From: Gracilariopsis chorda
Taxonomy: Eukaryota; Rhodophyta; Florideophyceae; Gracilariales; Gracilariaceae
Direction: 5' to 3'
DNA length: 64,000 bases
Assembly: GCA_003194525.1 (NCBI GenBank)
Contig: NBIV01000130.1
Span: 1 to 64,000 of the forward strand
The position numbers and the translations under genes are program-made. This document shows, piece by piece, positions 42,262 through 54,376 of the stretch (positions within the stretch are counted from its first letter, which is position 1; every line of letters begins with the position of its first letter). The notes beneath the pieces are model-generated. The model ran no database searches. It was not told where the DNA came from and was given only the letters and a program-made list of their open reading frames with translations.

Positions 42262-43527
42262 GTGGATATTCTTCTCCACGAACTTGTCCACGATGACGAA
42301 GACGCTGCCTTGCTCCTTCTCGACATCAGCAGCAGCGATAGCAGTGAAGGCGGTCCTCGTCGAGGCCCTCGTCCAGGAAAAGCAGCAAACGTGCTGTGGG
42401 GCTGCAGAGCGGCAGCTGTAGATGTATACCACGATTACTTCTCAACTCATCTCGCATATAATTCTACCGTGTTCACCTGCCGCTACTGCATATCCCCTGT
42501 GGTGTTTCACCGCATTGCTAACGCAATTACAGAGCACGACGTGTTTTACACGCAAAGACCGGATGCGACGCACTTGCATGCCTTCAAGACTTTGCAAAAG
42601 ACCACTGCCGCGCTTCGCCTATTGGCCTATGACAGTGCGGCATACTCAATCGACGAATAAGTTCGCATGGCGGAGTCTACGGCTCTGCAGTGCATGAAGC
42701 GCTTTGGGAAGGCAGTTCTATCCTGCTTTGGTGTCGAGTACCTACGAAGCCCTACCGAAGGGGACATGCGTCATCTTCTTCGTCAAGGTCAAGAGCGTGG
42801 TTGTCCCGGTATTTTGGGTTCCATAGACTGTTGCAAATGGAAATGGAATAACTGCCCGACTGCGCATCACTGGCAATAAGAAGGTAAAGAAGGCTTTCTA
42901 ACGATCAAGAAGGAAGCGATTGCCGATCGCCGTTTATGGATCTGGCATATGTTATTTGGCAGGCCCGGCTGCAACAATGACATCAATTTTCTTGATGCAT
43001 CCCCTCTGAGCAACAAAATGACATCAGGCACATACCCGCCGCCGGTGCAGTACGCAATTGCTGGTCAATCCCGCAGCATAACCTACTGGTCGGCCGACGG
43101 TATATACCCAAAGTGGCCCGTGTTTGTACAAACCATGACGTTTCCGTTGACACGAAAGGAGCATCCGATAGCTCGGTGCCGATAAGCAGAACGGAAGGAT
43201 GTAGAGCGTGCTTTTCGGGTCCTACAAGGAAAGTGGCATGTACTCGTTCGACCGAGTAGGCTCTAGAAGAGGAATGTGATGAAGGATATTTTCAAATGCT
43301 GTGTTATCACGCACAAAATGATGATTGATGGCGAGGGGAAGGCTATGTGGAACAGAACGGAGTTCAGCAAGATATCCATACGGTTCAGGGGGAAGGCGCT
43401 GCTCCACTGCGGAGTCTACAAAGGCATGATGAAGGCGAAGCTTCCCCACCTGGATCAATTGATGCCATATGTGGCGCGCACAGGTTCATGCGGAAAGAGA
43501 CAGAGTCCTAGAAACCCAGAAGACTAG
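42262..43527 (+). pseudogene. PIF/Harbinger transposase (ALP1-like DDE_Tnp_4), stop-interrupted
   Basis: One frame carries the full protein: ATHLHAFKTLQKTTAALRLL, MAESTALQCMKRFGKAV, ILGSIDCCKWKWNNCPTAHH (first catalytic Asp), PGCNNDINFLDASPL, SADGIYPKWPVFV (second Asp), then RKDVERAFRVLQGKW (Glu). The frame is kept for 422 codons but has four internal stops: TAA at 42658, 42877 and 43183, and TAG at 43264. By comparison with the family consensus they replace Tyr, Tyr, Glu or Gln, and Trp. The starting codon reads GTG. No frameshift was seen, so decay has been by substitution only. Confidence 0.88.
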
Positions 43528-43672
43528 TAGTGGAACACCTTTAGTGGCATATCGGTAAGACGGAATCGTAAAGAGCGCGAGTTTTGCGCTCCAAAATATG
43601 AGATTGACGTTCATATAGGGTTCTTGGAGCTATTTCAAAGGTAATGGTGCCGTCAGAATGCCGGAACACGCT

Positions 43673-44744
43673 TTATTTCCAAAAATACAGGAGAACTACC
43701 GTTTGAAAGCATGAGACAGCCTTCCCGATTTCGTTGGCATCTTCAAACTCACTGATTACCTCCTGTGGCCTATCCGGAAAGGTCTTACAAAGCTCCTTTA
43801 TAGCCCTGTAGCGCATAATGTTGAAGTATTGAACAGATTCTGCCTTGTCACAACCTTCCGGAGCACTCGTAAAAAGCAATATCTCGTAATGGCGCTTGAG
43901 GGCAGCGTTGCACTCTACCTGAACGGCAACTGACTCCTCCGCAAGACGCATTTTCTTCTCCGTTTGCTTCGAATTCCTCAAAAGTTTCTTCGATTTCCTT
44001 CGTCCCGTCGGATAGATTTTTCTGCTAAGCATCCTTTTCGTGGCTTTCTGTTTCATCTGAAGAAAGGGTACCGTTTTCTAGTTTGATGATGGAGTCTTGA
44101 GGCGAGGAGGCCCGCACATTCCCATGCCCGGTTCCACATCCTCTTGCCCCAGCCATGGCATTCTCGTACGCACACTTGTATTTGTCCAAGTTGCGCAACA
44201 ACTTCCAGGCCAAGTAGTGCTTAAATGGAGGACCACATTCCTCGCTGACATGGTTCATGTTTATTTCGTTGTAGACAGCAGTGGTCATCTTGATAATGTC
44301 TTCGCGAGAAACACCCGTGATTTCTTGGCGGACGAGGAGGTCAATACATCCGTTAAAGATCATACACTCTTTGCGTATTATATTGCACCGGGCCTTTATG
44401 GAAGAGACGGAGCGTTTCACTCTGTTCGCAGGCTTGAAGGTCTCATTGTAAAGCTCTGTGACGGCGACATAGAATGCATCGCCCTTCTGATGTGTGCCGA
44501 CAATAGAGTTTTCTGATACTTTGACCCAAGCTTTTGCAATACCCTCTTCTTTGGCTGGCAGGAAACTGGAACCACGCACAATCTTCTTTTTGGAAATATC
44601 GGAAGCAGCCATGAGAGGACGGCAATACAAATCGCTCTTCTTACAGACAGGTGGTGAATGAAATATGGGCAAGAGAGGTACTTCAGGAGGGCAGCGATTG
44701 AACATGTACATCCTGGTTTGGGTGTCTCTGTCAGTTGCCGCCAT
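43673..44744 (-). pseudogene. Myb/SANT-like accessory protein of the Harbinger element
   Basis: From ATG 44744: an N-terminal linker, then RGSSFLPAKEEGIAKAWVKV and SENSIVGTHQKGDAFYVAV, then KARCNIIRKECMIFNGCIDL and PPFKHYLAWKLLRNLDKYK. This matches the Myb-like or NAM-associated accessory proteins of plant-type PIF/Harbinger elements, which bind the element ends and bring in the transposase. After 239 residues the frame stops at 44025. The Lys-rich coiled-coil C-terminus (YPTGRRKSKKLLRNSKQTEK...) continues in a neighbouring frame from about 44056 to 43673, indicating one frameshift. Confidence 0.8.
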
Positions 44745-44989
44745 CCGGCAACAGGGGTTTCGGTTGCTACTTCTCCCATGGCGGCAAAATGCACCATCCA
44801 CAATGAGCCAAATAGAAACTTTTTTCCTCCAGCTTTCCGTGAGCAAGGAGGCAAATGGGTAAGATTTGCTCTCGAAATTCTGCGAAGACTTTTTTTCCTC
44901 CTGATTTTTACACGGTGGGGTGGTCCTTGGATCAAAAATGACCAAAATGTGCTGACTTGATTGTTTGATGGCTTCCGGTGGATATGCTC

Positions 44990-45272
44990 TTAAGCCTGGG
45001 AATGCGTCTGTTGATGAATTTTGTTTTTGACATCCTCATGTTTACCTAGTAAAGCTGTCAAAGCAACGTTTGATATGGTGGTGAATTACTTCTTTTGTTA
45101 ACCTTCTTGCTCTGTGTCAATTACTTTTTGCGCATTGGAGTAAAACTCTTCTATGAAAGAAATACTATCTCCGTTTTCATCGGCTTCATTATCCAGCTCA
45201 CCTTTATGTCCATATCAACTGTCATATCATGCAATATTTTGTTACAACAAATTAAGAGTCGAGTACCAGCTG
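44990..45272. other. Short spacer between Harbinger and G2
   Basis: 283 bases without a supported gene. It includes the G2 left flank; no other structure was recognised. Confidence 0.4.
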
Positions 45273-45277
45273 GATAG
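45273..45277. repeat. G2 left target-site duplication
   Basis: GATAG here and GGTAG at 52971-52975 flank the two LTR ends. A five-base duplication is the length expected for Ty3/Gypsy integrases; one base differs, in keeping with an old insertion. Confidence 0.65.
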
Positions 45278-45991
45278 TGTGGTAGAGTGACTTTACAGTC
45301 CCGTAGACACTTCCAGGGGATAGCGGACGTCGGGAAAGGTGACGTGGTAGGCGGAGAATGGAAAGGTGGACAGCTGGCGACAATGCACCTGACGCACGGC
45401 GAGACCAAAAATCTGGAGCGGATCACACCTGTCCGAACTTGAGAGGTGACAAGCGCCACGTGTGGAAATGTTGGGCGCAGGAAGTATGTGCTGTCATTGG
45501 CTGAGGTGCCGATATTTCTGTAGAATGGTACCTAATATTTTTTATTATTTTAGAGTAGATAGGGCAGTGTACAGCGCATAGCAGAAATATTGCGGAATGT
45601 GTGCTACGCAAAATGCCGCTGTGGTGCATCTTTTGATTTTGCTTAGCCTGGGCAGGCAGTGCGTCTACCGTCAGTAAAGGCAGACGTCACACCACCAAAC
45701 GGACTAGTATCTTGTTCTAGTTGGGACAGAGACTGCCCACTAGCCTGTTCTGCTGACTCGCACGGTACACCAATAGCTTTGCGCGACTGCCAACACTCTA
45801 TGCGTGCTCGCTAACCACTTCTGACGCATTTCCCTCTCTGGTTTCGCGGCCCTCGACCGGCGTCTCCTGACTTCGACCATTTGGACCATCGATACCATTT
45901 TCCGCCTGGACGTTCTAGGAAGCTCTGTTACTGACCTTTGAGATACGTCCGACCATTTAGCGCCTTACGCAAAGCATTTCGCTTCTGCACA
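45278..45991 (+). repeat. G2 5' LTR (about 714 bp)
   Basis: Aligns along its length with 52270-52970. The left end begins TGTGGTAGAGTGAC and the right end reads TTCTGCACA. The borders are fixed by the end of similarity, the TG...CA rule and the five-base flanks. Confidence 0.82.
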
Positions 45992-46999
45992 TTGGTCTCT
46001 CGACCTAGAAGACTCGCCACGGACTGATATTTGAATCGAGAATTCCGAAACTATCGATTCAGAAAGGTTCGCAGGCCAGAAAAACAGCCCAGCCCAAGGG
46101 GTGTCTCAGACTGCTTCAACAGCGGTCTCCAACACCGCTTCGGTCTCACACCGAGGCACCAAGAGTACCCCGCAACTTCACGCGTCTGTCCTGGACAACT
46201 TAGAGTAGTTGCTTTGCCCAGGAAGTGCAGCAAATTCTTCCAATAAACCACCTGGACAGCCGGCCCTTCAGTTTCTGACAGCCACCGGTGCAGCGGCATC
46301 CTCACGCGACATACCGATCGGAAATATAGGCTTCGATGAATTTTGGGGCAAAATTCGTACCTAATTGTCCGTATTTGTCCGCACGGAACTCGAAATAAGG
46401 GTCCCGGTACCAGTAGAAGAATATTCGGCCGATCGGATGCCCAAGATATTCGAGCTACAGGCCATCAAGGCAGTCCGAACGGTCACAAAGGAAGTGTGTC
46501 ACGCCTTTAGCCAAGCATCGACCGCGCGGAAGTCCAACAAAAACCCCTAAAACCAACTCAATCTGAAAATAGTCAAGAAACGCCTGATGCTTATGGCTAA
46601 CGGCGTTATGGAACTTATATTGAAATGGTCATTTCGAGTACTCGTCTCCAATTTCGGACGCACACCCATGTATCTTGCCAAAAACATCATTGTCGGCCTC
46701 GCTATGCCCGCTCCAGCTGCCTTAATTTCTCGGTCCACATTCTTTGCGGACAACGAAACTAAAAAGGGGGAGGTTAATGCCATTCAAACCAAGCAGGATC
46801 AAAAGTCCGACACGGTCCAAGCTGATGATTGGGCAAAGAACTTCCGCATAGGAGAGGAATACGAGACCAAACGCGAAAGAGTTGTTGAATTTCTTGAATC
46901 GTTTGCGGACATGTAGGATGAAAACTTAGGATCCATCGCAATCGCTGAACACCTTAAACAACTAGAAGGGAATTCAAAGCCCATCTTCCAGATTCCACA

Positions 47000-48110
47000 C
47001 CGTGCGGGACAAAAACAACGAGAAATAGAAAAAGAAGACGTAACGAAGCAACTCCGTGCAGGTGTAATAGAGCCGTCGTCCGCAGCATGGGCACGTCCGG
47101 TTGTATTCGCGCCAAGAAGGATGACAGTCTACTCTTCTGCGTCGATTACAGCCGCTTTAATGTGATGAATGTATGGGATACTTACCCCATACCGACAATA
47201 GATTAATGCATCAACATCCTGGGAGATTCTCTGGTGTTCACCACTTTGCATGCCAATAGCGGTTACTGGCAATGCAAAGGTGACGAGTCCGACCGGGATA
47301 AAACAACTTCTCTGTCCCAAATGAGACTACTTCGTTATTTCAGAATCCCTCTCGGTCTCAAGAGTGCCCCTGCTATCTTTCAGACAGCAGCACTTGACAT
47401 TATCTTATCACGGGTGAAATGGCATTTCGCCCTAGTCTATCTAGACGATGTCATTATATATTTCTGACTGGTTCAAGAACACCTCCGACACGTACAGACC
47501 ATTATGAAGTGCTCTGCACGGCCATAAGTACACTACAGTTGGAGAAGTGCTACAATTTCTGCAACGCAGTCGAATACCTTGGTCACATTATCCGCACTGG
47601 CAAATTGCATGTATCTAGTAAAGCTTGCGATGCTTTGCGACAAGCAACACCTCCAAAAATCAGACGGAGCTACGGTCTTTTTTTGGCCTTCGTAACCTGT
47701 TCTGCTGGTTTGTAGAGGGATTTACGCGCACTGCTAGCTGGTTTAATCGGAAACTAGAAAAAGACCAGTTTTTCGAGTTCGAAAGTCTGACTGATACAGA
47801 TTACGAGGCTTTTGACGAGTTATGTCAACATCTATACTCACACTGCCCCTACACGGTCCGAAATACTTCCTGGATATGGACGCCTGTAATACCCAAGTCT
47901 GATGCTGTCTTCTTCAAGAGCAGCCAGAGGGCAACCTTCTCCCGCTTTGTTTTTGGAGCTGCTCACAAACAAAGCATGATCGGACCTACTTTTCCACCGA
48001 ACGGGAATTTTTGGCCGTCTTATGGGTCATTCTCTACCTCCGTCTGTACTTGGAAGTTAATCGGGTCACACTCCGTACGGATCATCATGCATTACGATTG
48101 ATTTCGAACT
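47000..48110 (+). mobile_element. G2 reverse transcriptase and RNase H remains
   Basis: RT blocks such as TTLHANSGYWQCKGDESDRD, FRIPLGLKSAPAIFQ and LVYLDDVIIYF are recognisable, followed by connection-domain and RNase H-like remains. Fossil only. Confidence 0.8.
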
Positions 48111-48589
48111 TGGGAGAAGCGTCCGGATGGTGAGCGAGATAGAAACTCTGTCTTGTGGAGTACAAGTTCAACGTATTTCTCCGACCTGGGGTGAAACACT
48201 AAACAGCCGATGCGCATCCTAGAGTCTATAGGGATAGAGAACATACGTACCCATTGGACGATGAAGTACTGTCCATGATGAAGAACTCTATGACCGATGT
48301 GAACAACGAATATACCGTGGATACGGTATGTTGTGACGGTGAAGAAGAGACCGTAATAATGGACTGGGTGCAAGACAAATCGAATGGGATAGGGCTTCCA
48401 GCAGTAGTAAAGGTCAATGAAGAGTTGCAGGAAGTTGCCCCGACTACAGTAGAAGAATTTCTCTGGGAACAGGAGCATAACCCTCTCTGCAAGTCCAAAC
48501 GGGAGAAATTCAGAAACGGCAGATGTCGTTTCGACATAACCCGAACCGGGATATTAATATCAATAGCTCTGCTAGATGGAGCTCTCCAG

Positions 48590-49720
48590 TGCTAGGTATC
48601 GGAAACCCTGCAGGCCAGTTACTGTACCTGTCCCACTACCCATGGCTTGCTAGACACCACAGCGCAACGAAAATGTATTCCACGCTGCGACGGGATTACT
48701 ACTGGCCGGGAATGGCCAATGACGTGTTTCATACCGTACGGGATTGTCTACAACAGGAGGCTGTGAGCGCCATTATAAGCGTTTAAAGCTATTTCCCACA
48801 GCGGGCCCGCTGGACGTCGTCGCAGTGGACATCCTTGGTCCATTCATCAAGTATTCAAAATGCCACCAGTATATTCTGGGCATTACCAATCAGTTTAAAA
48901 CGTTCTGCAGAGCAGTCCCCATGACGTATACTACGGCTGCAGCCGTAGCCCAGGCTTTCCTGGAAAACTGTGTCTAGCCGTACGGAATACAATTATACTT
49001 GCTGACCGATAACTAGAATCATTTCGTCTCGAAGTTCGTCAAAGCGGTGTGGAGTATGCTTTGCATTAAGCACTTGGCCTCTACGGTCTACCACCTGCAA
49101 ACCAACGGGCAGGCAGAACGGTCAATATGACACTCGTGGAACGACTTTGCCACTATGTGCTGGAACACCAGACTGAGTGTCACAAATACGTTTAGCCGTC
49201 GTCCAATGCGTATAAGACGCAGCTACACCGAACAACGGGCTCAAAGCTATTCGATATGGTACTTTCGCGACACTGCTTGGACTCTAAATCGAGAAAAGCC
49301 CTACGGCCATCCCGGAGCACGAACCAGAACACACGTCTACAGAGCAAGTAAAACAGTACATCCTAGCCCAAGTTTTTGGCGCCCTGTCATCCGCCCGGAT
49401 AAGAACCAACCACGATTAACGCTAATATAAGAAAGAATTCGACAAAACCGTATGTAATTTCACCAAGCTGAGCCTAGATGACGAAGTCTATGTCGTCTGA
49501 CCGGAATGGATGTCAACAGCCCCTGATGAGCACATCGACAAGTATACCGGCAAATACCGGACACTCCTCCCGAAAAACAACGATCTATTTCCGGTCGTGA
49601 CTGCTACGGACTATACCTTCTTCATAAACGAGTACGGTATAAAACAGCACGTCAGCATCGACCGAGTTACCAGGGCGCCACGACGGGCAGTTCGACCGTC
49701 CTCTACAACTGACTAAACAA
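48590..49720 (+). mobile_element. G2 integrase remains
   Basis: LSHYPWLARHHSATKMYSTL and RRDYYWPGMANDVFHTV match the integrase zinc-binding region, and VVAVDILGPFIKYSK followed by LGITNQF matches the catalytic core start. The C-terminal part around 49440-49720 resembles the integrase tail seen in G1. Fossil only. Confidence 0.8.
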
Positions 49721-50230
49721 CCGAAAGGGCTACGTCACGGTTGATCAATACACTGGATATGGATCCGGACGGTCCCTTTGCAGCCAAACCTGTCACTTCA
49801 CCAGCGACGAACCAAATGCCGCAAATCTATGCGGTCGACCAAATCGGTGGCCATTGCGAAACACCGGCCGAAGTGCAATACCGAGGGCGTTGGTTCGGAT
49901 ACCAACCGGTCTATGATACATACAAACCGCCTGCTCACATCCCCCCCCCCACTTCATTGCCCGCTACTGGCGTTGTCAAAAACGTCGCCCCACGGTACTC
50001 CCATCACCGCCCAGCTAATTGCATTCGCCATATATCTTCAAACTCCTAACAATGTGGGCGCAGATGTTCTCCATGAGGTCCATCTGGGATTTTGCAGTAC
50101 GGTGCAGTATCGGTCCCCTATGGTGCACACGCCAGAATCAGGTTTACGTGGAGAGGAGGGCATCACAAAGCGAGTTAGGAGCAGGTTCTCTGAACTTCTT
50201 ACAGACCGTACAAAAGGCCGCAAAATCCTC

Positions 50231-50731
50231 TTAAATGTAAGGCTCCAAACCTAGGGAATCAGTCTGCGTCACCGCCTCAATCCGCTGAAGATTTGCCGTA
50301 CAGGCAGTGGCGGGTGCAGGTGCAGGTGCAGAATCCGACTGGAAACCAGTTGAAGCCAACGGCGCAGCCGGAAGAGGCATCGAGGAAACCACTTGCCCCT
50401 GACCGCCTGGAGAAAGACTACGAGCTACGGTGGGCGCCACAGCGGTGACGTCGGTGCCCAGGTATCCGCCCGGGAAATGATCAGGAACATTAAAGTCCTT
50501 CCAGACCGGACTGTGATCAGTCAGGAACAGCCGATGGGTAACGAGGCCGCAACTACCACGATCGGGCACTGTGGGGAACGAATCGGCGTCAAAACTGTAC
50601 CACAAAAACCCAGTTGTAAAAGACCAGTCCTTCTGTACGGAGTGTCGAAGAAGTGTCTCAGCATCTTCCAAACGGACCTTGGACACATTTAAAATATTCT
50701 GTACCCCCATCTGGCAGATAATATCCACCAA
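50231..50731 (-). mobile_element. G2 antisense open region
   Basis: About 166 codons are open on the strand opposite pol, between integrase and the 3' LTR, the same place as the antisense region of G1. Short resemblance to G1: FDADSF near FDPWEF, and VPDHFPGGYLGTD near VPEDHPVGYVDSD. In an otherwise heavily broken element, a surviving antisense stretch is notable. No known family was recognised. Confidence 0.5.
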
Positions 50732-52260
50732 CCTGATCAGTAACAGAAACAGACAACCGTGATCCGTTTAATCATGCGACGTATTCAGCCGAGCGTCCGG
50801 ATCCCGGGTGAAGGTGGTCAAGCTATCCACGGTGGCCTGTATGAAGGCTATAAAAGCGAACAAAGCCCACTTTGCGTAGAATATTTGGAACACCCGATCA
50901 GAAAATGACCCCCGGTTGAGGAACTCTGAATTCTGATAAACGAGAACGGGCGGGGTTGGAACTGCAAGATTGCTTGTCACATCGTAATCAAGCACCCTTG
51001 ACCGAATGGCAGGTACAAACCAAGATCAACGGCGGCCAATTCATGAAACGTAACGTTGTTCCAGTCGTAGTAAAACAGAAGAGACGACCGGATGCGGGCT
51101 CTTGGGACGCCGTTCTCTCCCATTGAGAGCGCTTAGGCTAGTATAAGTGGTCAAAAGGGGGCTTGAAAATAAATAACTCGAGCATTTTGTACCGACTGGC
51201 CTGAGAATAGTAAGGATCTTCCTACATACCACGCAACAGGCGCTGCAGACGGGACTGATACTCAACTTTTTCTGGATAACGTACGCACGGCATATCGCAA
51301 AGCCCAGAAGACCACAAGGGGGCATAACCGTGCGTAAAAGGAGACTGAAAACAATGTGCTCTCTAGGCATCCTCTTCTGTCATTTTCAGACTGCGGAAAT
51401 TAAGTTTGGCATGCTTCCGGATGGACTGAATGCGCGAGAAACTTACGGCATCGAGGTAGTCGGTGGACATCCACGTATATTCCAAGACCGATATCGGGGG
51501 TTCCCGTTCCTGACATGCAGGTGCCAAGACACTGATTGTTATGATCGAGCTGTTGGCCCGGCAATGGAAGAATGCGCCAGACCACCGGGGGACAAGCTAA
51601 CAGATAACGCTGACGAGAATATGGATCCATGAGGGTGGCATAAGGATGTGATTTTTCTGTGGGAATGGTAACGACGGAGAAAAAGTACCGAGCAGAACCA
51701 CGAAATGGGGGGGCGTCGATGGAGGAACCGTCATGGAAGTGGTATAACTACCGACCAAATGGACGAGAACGTATTAGAACAAGATAGGTGATGCAAAGGG
51801 GCCACGAGTAGAAGGACTAGTAACCGTCCAGGATGATGTTAGAGGAAACGTGCGACGTGCGAAGCAAAGGATGTGAAGGGCTGCAGTAGGAAGTGCTGAT
51901 ACGTCAATGGAAAAATCAAAGTCATCCGGCAGGAACCAATTTAATTGGTTCTCAACCAGGCTTGGAGTACAATGACCAAATGGACTTTGCCAGCAAAGAT
52001 GTCGCCACCTCCCACCGAACGGGCTCTACAATCTACCCGTGACTGCAGCCTTTTCACCCACAGCTCTACCGAATGAGCCTGGGATGAACGAGACGGGCAG
52101 ATACCACCGGGGCCGAATTATTGGACAGCCTGCCAGAAATCTAATTCCGGATATCTCGTGCCGAATGAACATTGCATGTAGTCCCGACCCGACATGATTC
52201 AACCTCAATCATCACACCCCCGACCACTCTGGAATCCATCACGCTCTCGTAGCGCAACCT

Positions 52261-52269
52261 AAGGAGGGA
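52261..52269 (+). promoter_or_regulatory. G2 polypurine tract
   Basis: AAGGAGGGA directly precedes the TGTACGTG start of the 3' LTR, as expected for plus-strand priming. Confidence 0.78.
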
Positions 52270-52970
52270 TGTACGTGCTAGAGTGACCGTACGGACTCCT
52301 ACACACTGGCAGGGGATAGCAGACGTCGGGGAAGGTGACGTGGTAGCGGGAGAAGGAAAAGGCGGACAGGTGCCGAGAATGCACCTGAAGCACGGCAAGA
52401 CTGCAAATACAGAGCGGATCACACGTTTCCGAACGGGAGAGGTGACAAGCACCATGTGTGAAAATGATCTTCTGCGACTGGCTGAGGTACCGATATTTCT
52501 GTAAAACTTACCTAGTAGACTTTCATTTTAGAGTAGATAGGGCAATGTACCGCGCACTGCAGAGCTATTTCGGAATGTAGGGCTGCGCAAAGTTTTCCTG
52601 TGGTGCATCCCGTGGTTATGCTCAGCCCGAGTGGGCAGCGTTTTCACCTTAAGTAGAGCCAGACGTCTTCCACCAAACGGATTAGTATCTTTTCTTAGTT
52701 GTTGATACAGACTGCCCACTAGCCTGTTCTACTAACCCGCACGGTTAACAAATAGCGGTGCACGACCTCCAACACTCCACGCGTGTTCCCTGATCATGCC
52801 TGACGCAGTTGCCTGTCCATTTCCGCAGCCCTCGACCGGCGCCTGCAGAATTCGACCGTTTGGATCATCGAGCCCATCTCTGGCTCGGGCTTTCTAACAA
52901 ACTTCTCTGCTGTCAGATGAGATACGTCTGACCATTCAGCACCTTATGCAAAGCATTTCGGTTCCTCACA
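52270..52970 (+). repeat. G2 3' LTR (about 701 bp)
   Basis: Aligns with 45278-45991. Begins TGTACGTGCTAGAGTGAC and ends GTTCCTCACA. It is followed by GGTAG, the presumed target duplication. Confidence 0.82.
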
Positions 52971-53115
52971 GGTAGTACGTCTGGATATCCTTTACTGGGA
53001 GAGTGGCGAGGTCTCAAAATGAAGGGCGGACGTTGGGTACCCGCATGACCGTGGCAGGACCATACCACTAGGTGCACGAGATAGCCAGCTGAGCTAACCG
53101 TAACCAATTATTAGT
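52971..53115 (-). repeat. tRNA-derived SINE-like or tRNA-pseudogene sequence
   Basis: On the minus strand, TTAGCTCAGCTGG (around 53086-53100) is an excellent match to the polymerase III A box. A weak B-box-like GGTACCCAACGTCC follows about 43 bases later. Without paired acceptor and T stems it is not a functional tRNA gene. G2 inserted just beside or inside it. Confidence 0.35.
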
Positions 53116-54376
53116 GTTGGTAGAGTGTCACACACGGGACAGCACACCCTGAATACTCTTAGCTAAACCAGAAGCTTCACCTTAAATTTTAAATGGTATC
53201 ACACTTAGCGAATATGTGCTTACCTTAATATTCTTGGAGAGTGAAAACTGCACCCACCTTAAGAGTGAGTGAGGCTCAGTTTCAGGTGCATACTGCTACG
53301 TGGCATATGCTGGTGGCTGCTCTAGTGGTATGGCTTCTCACCACAGCAGCAGAGTGTCAATACCTATCTAAATAACTAAATAAATAAATTAGTGCTATAA
53401 TTAGTAAGCCACTTCAATCCACGTGGCACACGAACCCAATGGTACAGCGAGTGGTAAACTGCCATCTTTCTCAGTTCTCACTGTATTGAAGAACCCCTCG
53501 AACCGACAGGCACGCCTTCGTGGCTGTACAATGTGGCCTGGTTGCCATTGCCAGTAAACCATTTTGGTGGCAGCTTTAGTGCGCACTTCACGGCTTCGCG
53601 CGCGCACCACCATTTGGTAGTCTACTCGAAGGTCGGGAAGGCATCCTAAATGCGGTAAGTGCGAACCTGAGGGTTGACTTTTCCCTCAACACTAGAGGCT
53701 TTTTTCTGTTTATCGAAGGGTTTTATGCACCTTTTGGTCTGCATTTGAACTCCAGGAACTACGGAACATTTCCCCTGTGGTCGACCCATGTCACCACTCA
53801 GGGTGTCTTCCCCCTGTGCTTTGCGGCGGTATTAGCCTCCTATACCACTTGGTAAACTGACTGCCTGCATTCGCTCCACTCCTCCACAGTAAACCTCTAT
53901 TCCATGGGGTACCCCTCGATCCCACTTGATCTCGCCCGTTCAGTTCACTTTGCACGAAGCGCTGGCGCACTACGTCGATTTCCACCTGTATTCCTCCAGA
54001 TTATCCAATTGTTTTACGTCATGTCATGCGTACTCCTGAGGAAGTGGCGGCTTTTTCGGATCTAGGGGAGCCGGAGAGCTTATCCACTCACCCACCAATT
54101 GGCTCTGAAGAGGCGCCCCTTCAGCGAAGCCTTCTTCCCACACCTCCGGATTGTTGCAACCGAGTAGGATAGTTGGAGTGCCTATTCAAGTCGTCCCGTG
54201 CAGACGGAGCCGCGTCATACCCTTGAGCATTTTTGCTGTGCTTCGGGGCCGTCTATCGATGGCGGGAGACCAAAAAGTGAAAAGGCTCCTGGTAGAGGCG
54301 TCTTTTGATCTCGTCTATCCGTTGGGAACAGTTCTTCAGATCACTATTCTCTCCCTTCATCTTCAGATTGGTTACA
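53116..54376. other. Spacer, unassigned repeat debris
   Basis: No coding frame that I can assign. An AT-rich segment with AATAAATAAAT lies near 53374-53390. Probably old transposon sequence. Confidence 0.35.

Larger units (their letters stand above)
42091..44989. mobile_element. PIF/Harbinger DNA transposon with both ends, 2.9 kb
   Basis: The left end GAGCATCTCCACCGGATGC (42091-42109) and the right end (44971-44989), read in reverse complement as GAGCATATCCACCGGAAGC, match at 17 of 19 positions. Flanks are TTC on the left and TTA on the right, compatible with a decayed TTA duplication typical of PIF/Harbinger. Inside are two convergent genes, as known for the family: a DDE transposase on plus and a Myb/SANT-like DNA-binding protein on minus. 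Both are damaged, so the copy is not autonomous. Confidence 0.85.
45278..52970 (+). mobile_element. Old full-length Ty3/Gypsy LTR retrotransposon G2
   Basis: Paired LTRs, a polypurine tract, flanking duplications and pol signatures in Ty3/Gypsy order (RT before RNase H before integrase). The two LTRs differ at roughly one site in six over a 150-nt stretch aligned by eye, so the insertion is old. The coding part is heavily broken, with well over ten interruptions. Organisation resembles G1, including an antisense open region before the 3' LTR, so G1 and G2 are probably related lineages. Confidence 0.88.

Noticed and set aside
42262-43527. Stop-codon reassignment as explanation of the interrupted Harbinger transposase
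   Set aside because: Nearby host genes end with TAA, TAG and TGA at sensible places, so all three act as stops.
52971-53115. Functional tRNA gene on the minus strand
   Set aside because: The A box is good but the B box is weak and no acceptor or T stem pairing is seen.
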